Assembly: GCA_002205965.3 (NCBI GenBank)
Contig: NADL03000126.1
Location: forward strand, 62,001-126,000
Direction of reading: 5' to 3'
Length of the DNA stretch: 64,000 nucleotides
From: Kappaphycus alvarezii
Lineage: Eukaryota; Rhodophyta; Florideophyceae; Gigartinales; Solieriaceae
Part shown: piece after piece, positions 31,620 through 42,202 of the stretch
Layout of the letters: each line of letters starts with the position of its first letter
How positions within the stretch are numbered: the first letter of the stretch is position 1
The notes under the pieces: model-generated
Databases searched by the model: none
Seen by the model: only the letters and a program-made list of their open reading frames with translations
What the model was told of the DNA's origin: nothing
Translations under genes and position numbers: made by a program

Positions 31620-33830
31620 ATAGTTCCAATCATCTTTTCGGCTTTCCCGTTTGACATAAGAGCGTAGTCGAGAACTGTCTTCAGCTGAATCTCTTTCTCT
31701 TCCAAAAAAACAAAGCAGTGAAGTTGCAGTAAAACAAAGGCGTTATCCGAGATGATCCTTTTGGAAGAGCAAACGGTTCAATTATTTCTTTTTCGATGAA
31801 TCTCAGTACCACTCAGCATTTGCCTCCTCGACTGCAACTGCTATTGGCCATCCCATTAGATGTTTTCCGCTATAAGGAGATATTTGTTTCCGGAAATGTT
31901 TCCTTGAATGGGCCGCAAAGTCAATTGAGAAGGTTTCAAAAGACCGGAAACTGGAAACTTAGAGTTGTCTTATACTTTCGTATGGAGTGAATTTTTGACA
32001 GTTGCCGCAGCTTTTCACGAAATAATAGACGTCTTTATGGATACTGGGCCACCAGAATCTCTCAGTTACGAATTTTTTGGTTGTTTCGAGATCCCAATGC
32101 CCTAGCTCATCATGGAAAGTCCTCAAGATCTTCATTCTTTCTTTCAAAGGGGCCACTAGTCGGGGACCGGCTTTAGTGTGCCGGAAGAGTTTCCCATTCC
32201 ACAATGTAAAAGCCTTTTGATTCCTGCGTACCCAATTTCTGTGTTCAAGATCAACCTTTCTCATTTCTAGTCCATCGAGGAATTTGATCAGTCCGTGAAT
32301 ATTAGCTTCGTACTCGTTATCGTTCGGCAACTGCAACTCGGCGACTCCGACGATGTCCTCCGAAGCTTTTTCATTTGGAATCAGTGCGTCCCTCAAGCGG
32401 GATAGGTAATCGGCAGGCTGATTATTGCGTCCGGGTCTATACACAATTTCAAACCGATATTCTGCGAAAATGTCGAGCCATCGGGCCAAGCGGTGATGTA
32501 CATCCTTCTTTTGGAATGCTGTTTAAGTGCCTGGTGATCAGTTATCAAGACAAATTTCTCGAGTGATAAAAGGTATACGCGAAACTTTTTCAGCGCGAAG
32601 ACGACAGCTAGCGCTTCTTTCTCGCAGACTGAGTATCTCTTTTCCGCATCATTCAGAGTTCGGCTTGCGAATTGAACAGGGTGTAGTCTTCCGTTTTCAT
32701 CTTTTTGGGACAAAACGGCACCCAAAGACCGTTCTGAGGCATCTGTCTCCACAACGAATGGTCTCTTGAAATCTGGGTACATGAGAACTGGGGGACACAT
32801 AGCTTATCTTTAAGCTCCTAAATGCAGTTTCCATTTCCTTGTTCCAGTAAAATTTTCCGTTCTTCGTAGTGCTGGCATGTAACGGTGCTGCAGTCTTGGC
32901 GAAATCTTTGATAAATCTTCTGTAATATGAGGCCAGTCCTAAGAAGCTTCGGACCTCCGTCTTTGAAGCGGGCCTTGGTGCCAACTTTATTTTTTTCGTT
33001 TTCTCTGGATCCACTCTAATTCCCTCTTGGTCGACGATATGACCGAGTAATTGGATAGAAGTTTTCGCAAAGAAGCATTTGCTCAACTTAATTTTCAAGC
33101 TATACTCCGATATCCTCTCCACAACTGTCTTGACGTGCGAGATGTGCTGATCCAATGTTTCTGAGAATATGACGACATCATCGATATAGACTCTTGCGAA
33201 TGGAAGTCCTTTCAAAACCTCGTTCATCATTCTTTGGAATGTAGCTGGTGCATTCATGAGACCAAAAGGCATCACTTCGAACCTGAACGTACCGGCTTTG
33301 CTGGTAAAGGTTGTTTTTTCCTTACATTTTTCATCCAATGGAATCTGCCAATAGCCAGTGTAAAGGTCAATTGAGGTGAAATATCTCCCGTCCTTCAGGT
33401 CCTCGAGGATCTCCTCCATGTTCGGAATCGGAAATCGATCGGGTATCATTCTCTGGTTCAGTTGTCGGTAATCGACGCAAAAACGCAGCTTTCCATCCTT
33501 CTTTGGTGCGACCACAACTGGAAACGACCATGGGGATGAAACTGGTCGAATAATATCATTTTTCAGCATACTTGTAACATTTTCTGAGATAAATTGGTCA
33601 TATTTTGGCGGTTGACGTCTAGGCTTGTGGTAAATCGGTTGAGTGTCGGTAAGTTCGAACGAGTGAGTAACCGGTACACTTGCTTGTCTTAAATCTGAAA
33701 CGCTCCATGCAATTACTTCGGAAGATGTTAACATGTCGGATATTTTCAGTGAGGCGGGGCGGGAAGGTGCTGCCTTTTCCTTGGATTTCTGCCATTTGGC
33801 GCCCTTTTTCTTCTTGATCCTCAACCTCAA
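31620..33830 (-). pseudogene. G3 pol: reverse transcriptase, RNase H and truncated integrase
   Basis: RT frame (33830-32697): VDYRQLNQRMIPDRFPIP, SIDLYTGYWQIPLD, MPFGLMNAPATFQRMMNEVL and the catalytic VYIDDVVIF, then LGHIVDQEGI and SFLGLASYYRRFI. A frameshift near 32750 leads to RNase H (32800-32393): VVETDASERSLGAVLSQ, CEKEALAVVFALKKFRVYL, LITDHQALK, all three acidic residues present. Another shift near 32490 gives the integrase finger (to 31959): FHDELGH...CGNCQKF. The core continues, frame-broken, to SNGKAEKMIGTIKRA at about 31625, just past the third catalytic residue. The C-terminal block (SPFELMYG in G1) and the extra ORF are missing. Confidence 0.85.
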
Positions 33831-34048
33831 TATTTTGAAGGACCTCTTCCGTCGTGCTCACATCTTCATATATGGAATTCGACGTATTCTTATTTTCTTT
33901 GCAAAGGTAATCTTCTTTCATGCTCCGAATTCTGTCCTTTGATTCGATATCATCGCAAAAAGAAACACATTCGGTTTCAAACTTATCCTAGAATTCCAGT
34001 CGTCATCTGTTTCAAACCCAGAATCATAATCGTCCCATGCCATGTTCA

Positions 34049-35926
34049 TTACCCCCGAGGGTACCCTTTTCCACTTCCGAAAGTGTTAGTTGGTTCCGAA
34101 TCTTCGCTGTCATAGCTAGAAGTGAAATCTTCACTGTCCGTTTCTTTTAAATCTTCAGGATGCGTGCTTTTGTCGAAATCCAGGGGCATCTTCACGGTTC
34201 TGCCGTCAATATTAACTGAAACCATTTGGTTGCCCAAGTCAATGCATGTCCCTAGTCTTTCCATGGTAGGGCAGCCAATGATTGCATCGAAAGGGAGATC
34301 CGGCATGACAAGAAAGTCTACATCAACTTTAGAGTCCCCAAAGAACACGGAAACCTTGTCAACAGTGCCCATGCATTTTGAGACGGTTCCATCCGCTACA
34401 GTTATTTTTCGAGTCGTTGGAGTAATTTCGAGACCTAGATCTGTCACCAAAGTTTCTGAAATGAGGTTTGGAACAGCACCCGAATCGAAGAGAGCTTGGG
34501 TTTTCATACCCAATACTTTGACTGGTACCAGCTTAAGACGTCTTGGTGCTGTCGAGGCCGATTGAAGAAACAGTTTCTTACCCTTAGCGGACTTATTAGA
34601 CCTGATAATTTTTTTGAGTTCTTTTCTCGCATCCTCTGCGTCGCCCCTCAAAAGTTGACCAAACGTTATCCCAGTTGGGGCCGATGCAAGCTCAGCCACC
34701 AAATTGTACCTCTTCACATACTCTAGTACGTCCTTAGAGATACTCTTAACTTTCTTACTCTTTTTCGTCTTCTTGGCCGGAGTGACTCCCACTCCTGGAA
34801 CAACTTGATCAGACCTCTTGGTTCGAGGAGGTACAGGTGCTGGGATATGCTCCAGCATTCCATACTCTAGCCTAGGTTTCTTCGATAAAATGTTCCCTTC
34901 CCCATCCCTTTTTGTCACATTGACTTGACTAATCTCTTCAGCGATGGATACGTTACCGGCATCCGTCAACCTTTGATCCCTTCTATTTTGTAAGATTTTC
35001 ACCTCTGGTCCTGACTCACTCCTTGCTTCCGATAAATTTGCTCTTCTGTTGTCTTTAGACCAGCAGTTACTTTCATGATGCCCATATCGACCGCACTTTG
35101 CACAACGAGTGTTTCTATGTGGATTATCAGGACACCTGTTTGCAAAGTGTCCAGGCTTGTGACAGTAAGAACAGACTTCTGCGGCCTTAGGGGCCCCAGA
35201 CTGGTTCTTCTTAATGGTAAGAGTAAGGCTTTCCAACTGCGAGGTTATCATGTCAAGTCGATTATCGAATCGGGTTTCCAACCTTTCTTCCAAGTTTTTG
35301 ACATCGCTCCTGACAGATTCTAATGCCGCTGCACTAGTAGCCGGCCTTTGATAATTCTTTTCAGGATGTACGATAGACATCGATGTGCGGGTTTCCCTCG
35401 GTACCTCACTCAGTGACTGAAACGTCTCCGAATTTTTGACAAATTCTACTATGGTACCCTTCAGTTCATCAAAAGTGTGAGGGCCCTTGATGAGGAGGAA
35501 ATCGGAGAGCCGCTTATCCCCCATAGCCGCCTTACGCAGCATTCCGTACTTGGCTTGGGCGTTGAACCCAGCCTTTTCATAAAGATCACACAAGTACACC
35601 AATGAGCTTAACAAATCGTCGAAGTTGAGCCGGGCCTCTATGGCGGTACGAATCATCTCATCTGGTTCTACCTCCTTAGCATACTCTTTCACAAGCCACT
35701 CACATACCTCACCGAAGTTACGCCCATTCCCGTTAAGAGACCACCCGTCGATAAACTTGGACTTATATTTGTGCTTTGCGTCACCATGAAGATAGGCGAA
35801 GATACTTGCGGCCTTCTCTTCATCGCCCTTCTCACGCATCACAACGTTGACATATGTGTAAAGAAACTCCTCAACGTCTTCAGTCTTGCCCCCTGTGAAC
35901 GTTATACGAGCAGCGTTGAGATCCAT
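34049..35926 (-). CDS. G3 gag-protease polyprotein, intact 625-residue ORF
   Basis: Starts ATG (MDLNAARITFTGG) just inside the 5' LTR and primer-binding site. The capsid-like region (residues ~10-170) includes LYTYVNVVMREKGDEEKAAS and WSLNGNGRNFGEVCEWLVKE. Two consecutive zinc knuckles of C-x2-C-x4-H-x4-C form follow: C252/C255/H260/C265 and C275/C278/H283/C288. A basic linker (KKTKKSKKVKS) precedes the aspartic protease, ALFDSGAVPNLIS with D481-S482-G483, then VDVDFLVMPDLPFDAIIGCP and an acidic tail. It has no frameshift although pol is broken, so it could still supply capsid and protease. Gag packages RNA and protease matures the particle, from family knowledge. Confidence 0.9.
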   Translation of the reverse strand: MDLNAARITFTGGKTEDVEEFLYTYVNVVMREKGDEEKAASIFAYLHGDAKHKYKSKFIDGWSLNGNGRNFGEVCEWLVKEYAKEVEPDEMIRTAIEARLNFDDLLSSLVYLCDLYEKAGFNAQAKYGMLRKAAMGDKRLSDFLLIKGPHTFDELKGTIVEFVKNSETFQSLSEVPRETRTSMSIVHPEKNYQRPATSAAALESVRSDVKNLEERLETRFDNRLDMITSQLESLTLTIKKNQSGAPKAAEVCSYCHKPGHFANRCPDNPHRNTRCAKCGRYGHHESNCWSKDNRRANLSEARSESGPEVKILQNRRDQRLTDAGNVSIAEEISQVNVTKRDGEGNILSKKPRLEYGMLEHIPAPVPPRTKRSDQVVPGVGVTPAKKTKKSKKVKSISKDVLEYVKRYNLVAELASAPTGITFGQLLRGDAEDARKELKKIIRSNKSAKGKKLFLQSASTAPRRLKLVPVKVLGMKTQALFDSGAVPNLISETLVTDLGLEITPTTRKITVADGTVSKCMGTVDKVSVFFGDSKVDVDFLVMPDLPFDAIIGCPTMERLGTCIDLGNQMVSVNIDGRTVKMPLDFDKSTHPEDLKETDSEDFTSSYDSEDSEPTNTFGSGKGYPRG

Positions 35927-35989
35927 GATTACAGAAAAGAAATCCCCCCGAAGTGTTCCTTACTACTGCTCAACTCGAATACCTCGGGT

Positions 35990-36015
35990 GCAACCCCCTC
36001 CACAAGAGTACCAAA
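35990..36015 (-). promoter_or_regulatory. G3 primer-binding site candidate
   Basis: In element direction the 5' LTR ends CTATCA and is followed by TTTGGTACTCTTGTGGAGGG. TGGTACTCTTGTGG, two bases after the LTR, would pair with the 3' end of a tRNA ending ...AAGAGTACCA. G2 has the same word at the same place (12961-12979). I cannot name the tRNA from the sequence alone. Confidence 0.6.
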
Positions 36016-36602
36016 TGATAGGGGTAAATCGGCGGGAAGAGATCCTCAGAACCAATTACCCTGAGAAGGAGGTGTTGCGAGCGACAAAAGTGCTACCGTG
36101 GTATTGTTGAACGAACAAAAGGGAGTGTATATAGAAGAGAGTTGAGAAGCTACAAGCAAGTATAAAAGGGGCAGGGTCTACCACCGACGCTCTGCGACTA
36201 GCGTAAGAAAAAGTTTTCTTGGGTCTGAAGTTGACTCTCAACTTCCTACTACTCGGGACTTGGCTTGAAGTTGTCTGCCAACTTCCTTTATGCTTTGTGT
36301 TTGACTTAACTTGTTGAGCGCCCCGCTCGGGTATGCTGGCTCCCAAGTAGTCCTACCATTTCATGCAAACAGCCCCTTATATAGAGTTTTCAACCCTCAC
36401 ATTCTGTAGCACCTATACAGTACCTATGTGCCAAATCTGCACCGCCACAGTACAGTGCAAAGCATCCCTCTAAAAATAATTAAAAATATAATTGTAAGTA
36501 CAGTGACAGCTCAGCCAGCGCAGCATGCCAACTCAGCCAGCACAGCATGCCAACTCGGCCAGCGCAGCATGCCAAGGAATATCTACAATTTTCATTATAT
36601 CA
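36016..36602 (-). repeat. G3 5' LTR (587 bp)
   Basis: TGATAGGGG...ATTATATCA; partner of 30875-31464 with a few substitutions and single-base gaps. Same TATA box and same 22-bp triple repeat (about 36509-36575). Confidence 0.92.
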
Positions 36603-36607
36603 CCCAT

Positions 36608-37079
36608 CACCAATTTTCAGGTTCTCGACCCTGACACTTATGCTTCCCATCCGTAATGTCAACGCGGGGCTCAGTCCCCGCAACTGTGTCTCCTTCCGTT
36701 CCACCGCCCCTGCTCTTCAGGTCCAGTTAATATGGGATACTGGTGACGACTTCGACCTCTCCTTACAGGAGCCTGATGGTACGCTAATCGATAAGGATAA
36801 CCTCCGGTCCGAGGCCGGCCGTCTCTGCAGAACAATAATGTCGGCTTCTGTGACACGGATCTTAAATTTGGTCGAGAAAACATTATCTACTTTCCGGCTA
36901 CATCCATTCAATCGGGCCTTTACACCGTCACTGTAACGCATACTACTCAGTGTAACCCGCAGGAGGCTACCGTTTGGAGAATTGTTGTGGTGGCAAACGG
37001 TGCTGTAGTTGCCTCTCGCAGGGGCACCGGGAGTTTTGGCGGCGGGCAGGTCGTGCTCAGCACAAAGTTTGAATTTCCG
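36608..37079 (+). pseudogene. Secreted YfaP/DUF2135-like protein gene, 3' part (split by G3)
   Basis: Plus-strand coding: NCVSFRSTAPALQVQLIWDT then GDDFDLSLQEPDG and TLIDKDNLRSEAG, then, after a frameshift near 36815, NNNVGFCDTDLKFGRENIIY, FPATSIQSGLYTVTV and ATVWRIVVVANGAVVASRRG, ending KFEFP and TGA at 37077-37079. The W-D-T...D-F-D-L...EPDG, ENI..P...G-Y-V-V pattern is that of the YfaP/DUF2135 beta-sandwich. With the signal peptide of the 5' part this suggests an extracellular or cell-wall protein. Family call is by motif memory, not a search. Confidence 0.55.
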
Positions 37080-37420
37080 TGATTGTGCCAGGATAATTAC
37101 ACGTATCGTAGCCTTGGGATAGCTTCTGCGTTAAGGCTTCGACCCAGTTCTTGCAGAGGCTGACCCTTTGCGATATCCTAGATTTGTAGTTATAATGGGC
37201 GCTGGCTTCTGCAAAGCCATGTTGCGCTGCGAGATGCTTTTGATTCCGCGACTGATTTAGACCTTACGGCTATCCTTTTAGATGAAGTAAATGGAACATT
37301 CATTCCCAGAAATGCGTTATATGCTGGTGCAATAATAGTTCTCTCTTCGATAGCTTGTCCAGAAACTAATATTCTACCAGAAGCAATAAATTTAACATGA
37401 TTACTTAAAGGGGAATGATG
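37080..37420 (+). pseudogene. Coding-like remnant downstream of the split gene
   Basis: On the plus strand one frame reads HVALRDAFDSATDLDLTAIL then LDEVNGTFIPRNALYAGAII and VLSSIACPETNILPEAINLT before a stop, preceded in another frame by DPVLAEADPLRYPRFVVIMG. The periodic, low-complexity-free reading looks genuine. It could be a second domain of the same former gene or a separate gene. Unrecognised. The opposite-strand frame 37190-37570 looks like its shadow. Confidence 0.4.
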
Positions 37421-38555
37421 GGGTACTTTACTTTGTCGTCGGACCTCTAGCGGGGGGATTCCTTTAATGAATGTGGAAGCCAATAAATTAAATGAAATAT
37501 AGCCAATAAAATTAAATGAAATATAGAGTGAAAATTTAAAGAACAATTTATATGCCAGCAAAACAGCCAAGTTTTACCCTAGTGGATCTTGCCAGTTTAG
37601 TGCAGTAAAAAACAAAGAACCATAACTTTACAGCGGCAATATGTGCTGGTATAGCCAAAGGATTTTAAATTTCATAACGTTGAGGATTGGATGGATAGGA
37701 CTTGGACCAAAAGATGATACCTTCTTTTGAAAGAACCTTGCTATGAACGCAGATATTGGATAGGAAACCATACCTAAATAGGCAATTGAACTAGTTCAAA
37801 AATGAATTCGCAATTTACCATTTTCATTTACCAAACCATACGAGGCAGCAAGAAATACCCAGTAAATAAATTCTTGAACGTTCCCGGGATAATTTTACTT
37901 ATGTACTTTGTAATGAGAATACTGAATGGAAACAACAGATTATAAATCTACCTTTGATTATTGCCAGCTGAAAATTGCAGCCACTGATTGAAAAATTCTA
38001 GTTACAATCGGAGAACAGGATTCTGCATCATTTTTTAAATTTTTTTCTCTCCATCTCAGTTTCATGCCGAGAGGTTTAGAATTTTCAAAATATTTCCCAT
38101 CATCTGATGTTTTCATCTTGTCCAAATCTTAACCTGATAATAAAAAATTGGATTTTAAGTTTGGGGAGAAACTTTCAAAAAAGCACCGAGTGAGTTATTT
38201 TCTTCAGCCCATTGACTATTTTAAATAATTTAATTGAAGTGCTTATTTTTGGCTCAGTAAAATGCCATTATATCCAAACTATTTCTGATAGAGCTCCAAA
38301 TACTTTAACTTGGAGGATTTCAATTTCGTTCTAGGTACATTTTCATAGGCACTAGATTTAGCTTCATCTAAAGAAATTCGTATTAAAATTTCAGACTGTT
38401 AAAAATTGCTTGCGAGATTGATTAGGATATGTTCGATGAGATATTATGTTTTCTTTTTGCCAAGCAGAAATGTTTTTATTTTTTTGAATATCTTATTCGT
38501 CAAATTTTAAACGCCTATGATGGTTTATATTCACCTTCATCAGAGTCTTCTTGAA
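37421..38555. other. AT-rich spacer
   Basis: A short tandem duplication (CCAATAAATTAAATGAAATA-type unit, twice) at about 37480-37526. No gene. Confidence 0.45.
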
Positions 38556-39746
38556 ATGTTTCCGTGATGATTTTTATTTCATAACTTTTCATGCCATCAT
38601 TACGATTCCTTTTATTTCATCCCCAGAATTTTCATCCTCAGAAATATCATCGTCAGAACTGTCAAAAAACTCATCGAATACGTTATTGTTTCTTTTAGGT
38701 TGATTCAAAAATTCATTCCATATGACTTTATGGAAAGCATCCTCTGTTGCGGCGTATATAAACTTTGATTGGACCTAGAAACTGTGAGAATAAGGTATTT
38801 TTGTCTTACTTTAGTATTAGTTCAGGAGATGACCATTTTACCTCGTTAATATTCAGAAAATATATATATAAAGAAAAATCAGCAAAAATACTGTGACGAT
38901 CGTCCACAAATTTCATTTTCGGGATAGTATTTAATTTACTTTGGGCAAATAGGCCTATTTTAAGCATCTCTCTAATATTCGGACAGTTTTTTGGACTTGA
39001 ATACACTTTCATATGACGAAATAAAAATCCTTTCCAGACAAATGTTTGTTCCTTAATACTTTCAATTTCGACCCGATTGAATGTTCTTATGACGGCCAGA
39101 ACTAATCTGATCAAAATTCTCCTTTCCTCAAAATATTTTAGCATTCATTTTTGAAGGCTCGATCTACGATAGTTTTACCGGCTAAAACAAATGGGATTTA
39201 ACAGAGAGTTTGAAAATATTTACATAATATTGGGTTTTCAAAGAGCGAACCATTTTCTTTCGATACATGGGGGTTCTCAGTTGAATAGCGTGATAAATAT
39301 TCATAACTTTCACATGGAAGTTTGTAGCACATCCAAACTAATTAAAATTCACCCCAAATGGAGAGTATAGATAAGAAAAAAGGGTTCCTAAATTTTTATG
39401 TGACGTTACAAGAATTATATGTACTAAATATGACCGATAATTGTTTCCTGCAATCATTAACCCATATAAATATTTATTTTGAATAACAATTTATTTCATC
39501 ATTATAGGCGTGACTGCATACAGTTCTGGGTCTTCTCTAATAATTTTCTCTGTCCAATATTTACAGTATTTCCATTTGTACTGATATAGCTGCAACCAAT
39601 TTGAGAGACCAATTGACTACCAGTGGGGTTCTAGGATTATGTAATTCAATCCCAGGTATATAAAAGTCCTGAAAATAGTCATTCTGAGCCAATTTTCTGG
39701 AATCAAATAAAATATTTGCTTTATTGAATTCGATTTTGTCCCCCAT
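38556..39746 (-). pseudogene. Unrecognised coding-like fragments on the minus strand
   Basis: Three pieces. (1) 39746-39561: MGDKIEFNKANILFDSRKLA and FYIPGIELHNPRTPLVVNWS, then in the next frame KYWTEKIIREDPELYAVTP. (2) 39144-38806: VLAVIRTFNRVEIESIKEQT, FVWKGFLFRHMKVYSS, KFVDDRHSIFADFSLYIYFL. (3) 38765-38580: KFIYAATEDAFHKVIWNEFL, NQPKRNNNVFDEFFDSSDDD, ISEDENSGDE before a stop. The acidic end and order suggest one decayed gene of about 350 codons. A GTAAGA and CTCACAG pair between pieces 2 and 3 looks splice-like, but the joined frame does not stay open. No family recognised. Confidence 0.35.
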
Positions 39747-41701
39747 ACAATTTACCTTTTCTAATCATAATTGTTCCAAAAATATACTGTGGTGATCCAA
39801 TATTTATCAGATGATTCTGACGGGAATAATTAATTTAATAGTTTCCTTTTCTCACCTTTGTGGATGAATGGGTGCAATTTACATATTTCCAAAATGGATT
39901 ACTTGCTATAAACTCGGGAAAAAAGTTATCGTTCCATTCAAGCTCGGTAGAATATCGTTAAATAGCTCAACAGAACAAATTATACTACACGTTGATCAGT
40001 AATCGAGTAATAGGCCCGCATGGAGATCTTTAGGAAAAGATTCAGGTATACTTTTAGCTTTATGAAAAATAAGGATCAAGTTTTTTCTTTACTATTTTCG
40101 ATGTTTTCATTGTAGCTAAAGCACCTTTGAAGTAATTCTTACCAACCTTGAATTTATTTTTTCGGAGGCCAAATGTACAGTTTTTCCTCATTTTGCACAC
40201 TTTAATCTAGCCCTAAGTGCAGCGAATTTCTCCGGTAGTAATCTTCGTTTGCACGTTTTCATGAATATTCGGCGGAAATATTTGGGTAATTTGGGGACAT
40301 TTTTTTAATTAAAATACTTGATTTTCTGCATTTTTTGAAATATCAATTGATTGAAAAATAGATGGTAGTTCTGAATATTTCAATAACTCCAAGTTTTTCC
40401 CCCAAAATCAGCTGCTTCTTCTTGACAGAAGCAGGAGCCAGAATAAGTGCTCGTTTGTTGAGCTAATAATAGAATTATGCAGGAATAAATCGGGTTCCAG
40501 TGCTTCAGAAAAGTACAACAACCACTTGAAGAATGTAAGCGGGTGATTTGCGCATCAAGAGAAGATTGAAAACTTTAGAACGATTCGCTTACTGGCGATT
40601 ATTTTATAATATATCGAAGGATTTTTAGAATGAATCTGATACTGATGACAGGCATCCACCTCGCGATTAGCAAAAAAAGATAATTTACCATTTCCAAACT
40701 GGATTTCGTAGTTTGGAAACTTTTTCCGCGAAAATCAAAGACTCTTTCGTATAATTTAATTGTTATACAAGACATTGTAGAACCTACGGATTCTTCTCAG
40801 AAGTATATACTGCAATAAATCATAGACACACTCCATTCTCGAAAAGCATGAAAATATTTTCTGGAGGCCCTGCACCATCGGTACGAGGGGTGTATGGATT
40901 CCATATTTTTTTATTTAAAGGAAGACCTGGGAGATCTGGGTGCGTAACTAGGAAACAGGTAAACTATCATTTGACGATTCATAAAAAAATATTAGGTTCT
41001 ACGTAACAGTTCGAGATGATTTTCCAAAGTTAAGCCCACTGTAGGAAACTATAATAGAGATTAAAGTATTGTCTCAACTTCCGTAAGTAATTAATCATTT
41101 GAAACGAATTTTTTAGGTTATCATTTTAGTCATGTCGATGCTAGGTGTATGCTTTTCATGGTAGCAGTCTTTTCCATCTAAATGATATATCTTACGAATA
41201 CGGATTTTGATACACAGCGCTTTCCCCTCCAGTCTGTAAGAGTAATCATTATACATCTTTAAGATGTGGTGGAAGCATGAGCGACCTTGAGGAATTAACA
41301 TGGCTTTTTGCTTACTTTTGAATGGGCAGGATGATTTTATGCCTTATTCTACAAAAAAAATTTGCTCTAATTACTTCTTTCCTCGCCAGAGTACTCATCA
41401 ATCCTTATTTGATTACAAAAACATCACTTAAATTATATAATTTGACGAAAGGAGAATAAATAGTGCCGCAGTCGTATAGTAGCTATCTCTCCTGTTTCTA
41501 AACGCAGCTTTCATCTGGAGCCACTGGATTATTCAGCCAGTGAAAATTCAATTAATTTGTTCCTATCATTGGTATATCACCTAGCAAGGAAGGTAGGGGT
41601 ATGAAACAGTTTAACATTAGGCGTCGTCATAATGTATTCCTGAATCGAAAAACACTCAATATCTCCACTATTGCTTCCCATATAATCCTTAAATCTCCTA
41701 A
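39747..41701. other. AT-rich spacer
   Basis: Nothing recognised. A minus-strand frame 41113-41301 (60 residues) is unsupported. Confidence 0.4.
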
Positions 41702-42202
41702 GTGTTAACTTATTCTGATTTCCAGGTTCCGAATTTTCCTTTTTTTTCCTGCCATCGCATTTCTTTTTTTCTTCGTTATGCTCCTTATGAATACAATTAC
41801 GTCTCTAATGAATACGAGCTATCTAAGTTTAGTACCACCTGTACATTCAAGTCTCATATTCTAAAATTTCCCCCGTTCCACACTCGCAAGGTTCAGACAT
41901 ACCCTCTTAAGTATTCATTACTACTTTTTACTCGATTTGCTGAAATTTCTTACTTCACTGTAAAGAAACAGAAGAAAATCGCCGCTCTTGCCCCAATTAT
42001 GCTAACGACTGGTATTATTCTCATTGTTGTGATCATGCATGTTTCCAGTTGCATCGTTGCGAGATATCCAACACATAGCAATCTTTCTGTCACTGAAAAT
42101 GGAACTTTACCTAATTTCGAAAATGGTGTGCTTTTTATGTGTAATTCGTATAAACATTGGAGCTCGCCTCTGGCAAAATGTACTGTTCCCACTTCTATGT
42201 GA
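41702..42202 (+). CDS. Hypothetical ORF with one membrane segment
   Basis: The longest plus-strand frame of the AT-rich block, 166 residues, but it opens on TTG, so it would need an upstream exon or an internal ATG. Just before residue ~10 lies TTAACTTATTCTGATTTCCAG, which looks like a 3' splice site with branch point. The product has RYAPYEYNYVSNEYELSKFS, a basic KKQKKIAALAP, one hydrophobic segment IMLTTGIILIVVIMHVSSCI and four later Cys residues counting from that segment (CIV, LFMCNS, KCTV). Not recognised; possibly a type I/II single-pass membrane protein fragment. Confidence 0.3.
   Translation: MLTYSDFQVPNFPFFSCHRISFFLRYAPYEYNYVSNEYELSKFSTTCTFKSHILKFPPFHTRKVQTYPLKYSLLLFTRFAEISYFTVKKQKKIAALAPIMLTTGIILIVVIMHVSSCIVARYPTHSNLSVTENGTLPNFENGVLFMCNSYKHWSSPLAKCTVPTSM

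Larger units (their letters stand above)
30870..36607 (-). mobile_element. Ty3/gypsy element G3 with both LTRs and a 5-bp target duplication
   Basis: LTRs at 30875-31464 and 36016-36602, each starting TGATA and ending TATCA, are flanked by CCCAT at 30870-30874 and 36603-36607. Internal minus-strand genes in order: gag-protease (35926-34049), RT, RNase H, integrase (33830-31620). The LTRs differ at roughly a dozen sites by eye, so the insertion is fairly young but not new. Pol has frameshifts and the integrase is cut short, so this copy cannot move by itself. A purine run GAGCGAGGGGACG lies directly before the 3' LTR in element direction, as a polypurine tract should. Confidence 0.9.

Noticed and set aside
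34122..34565. 147-residue plus-strand ORF
   Set aside because: Shadow of the intact G3 gag-protease ORF.
37190..37570. 126-residue minus-strand ORF
   Set aside because: The plus strand reads more like protein (DLDLTAILLDEVNGTFIPRN) and lies downstream of a plus-strand gene remnant.
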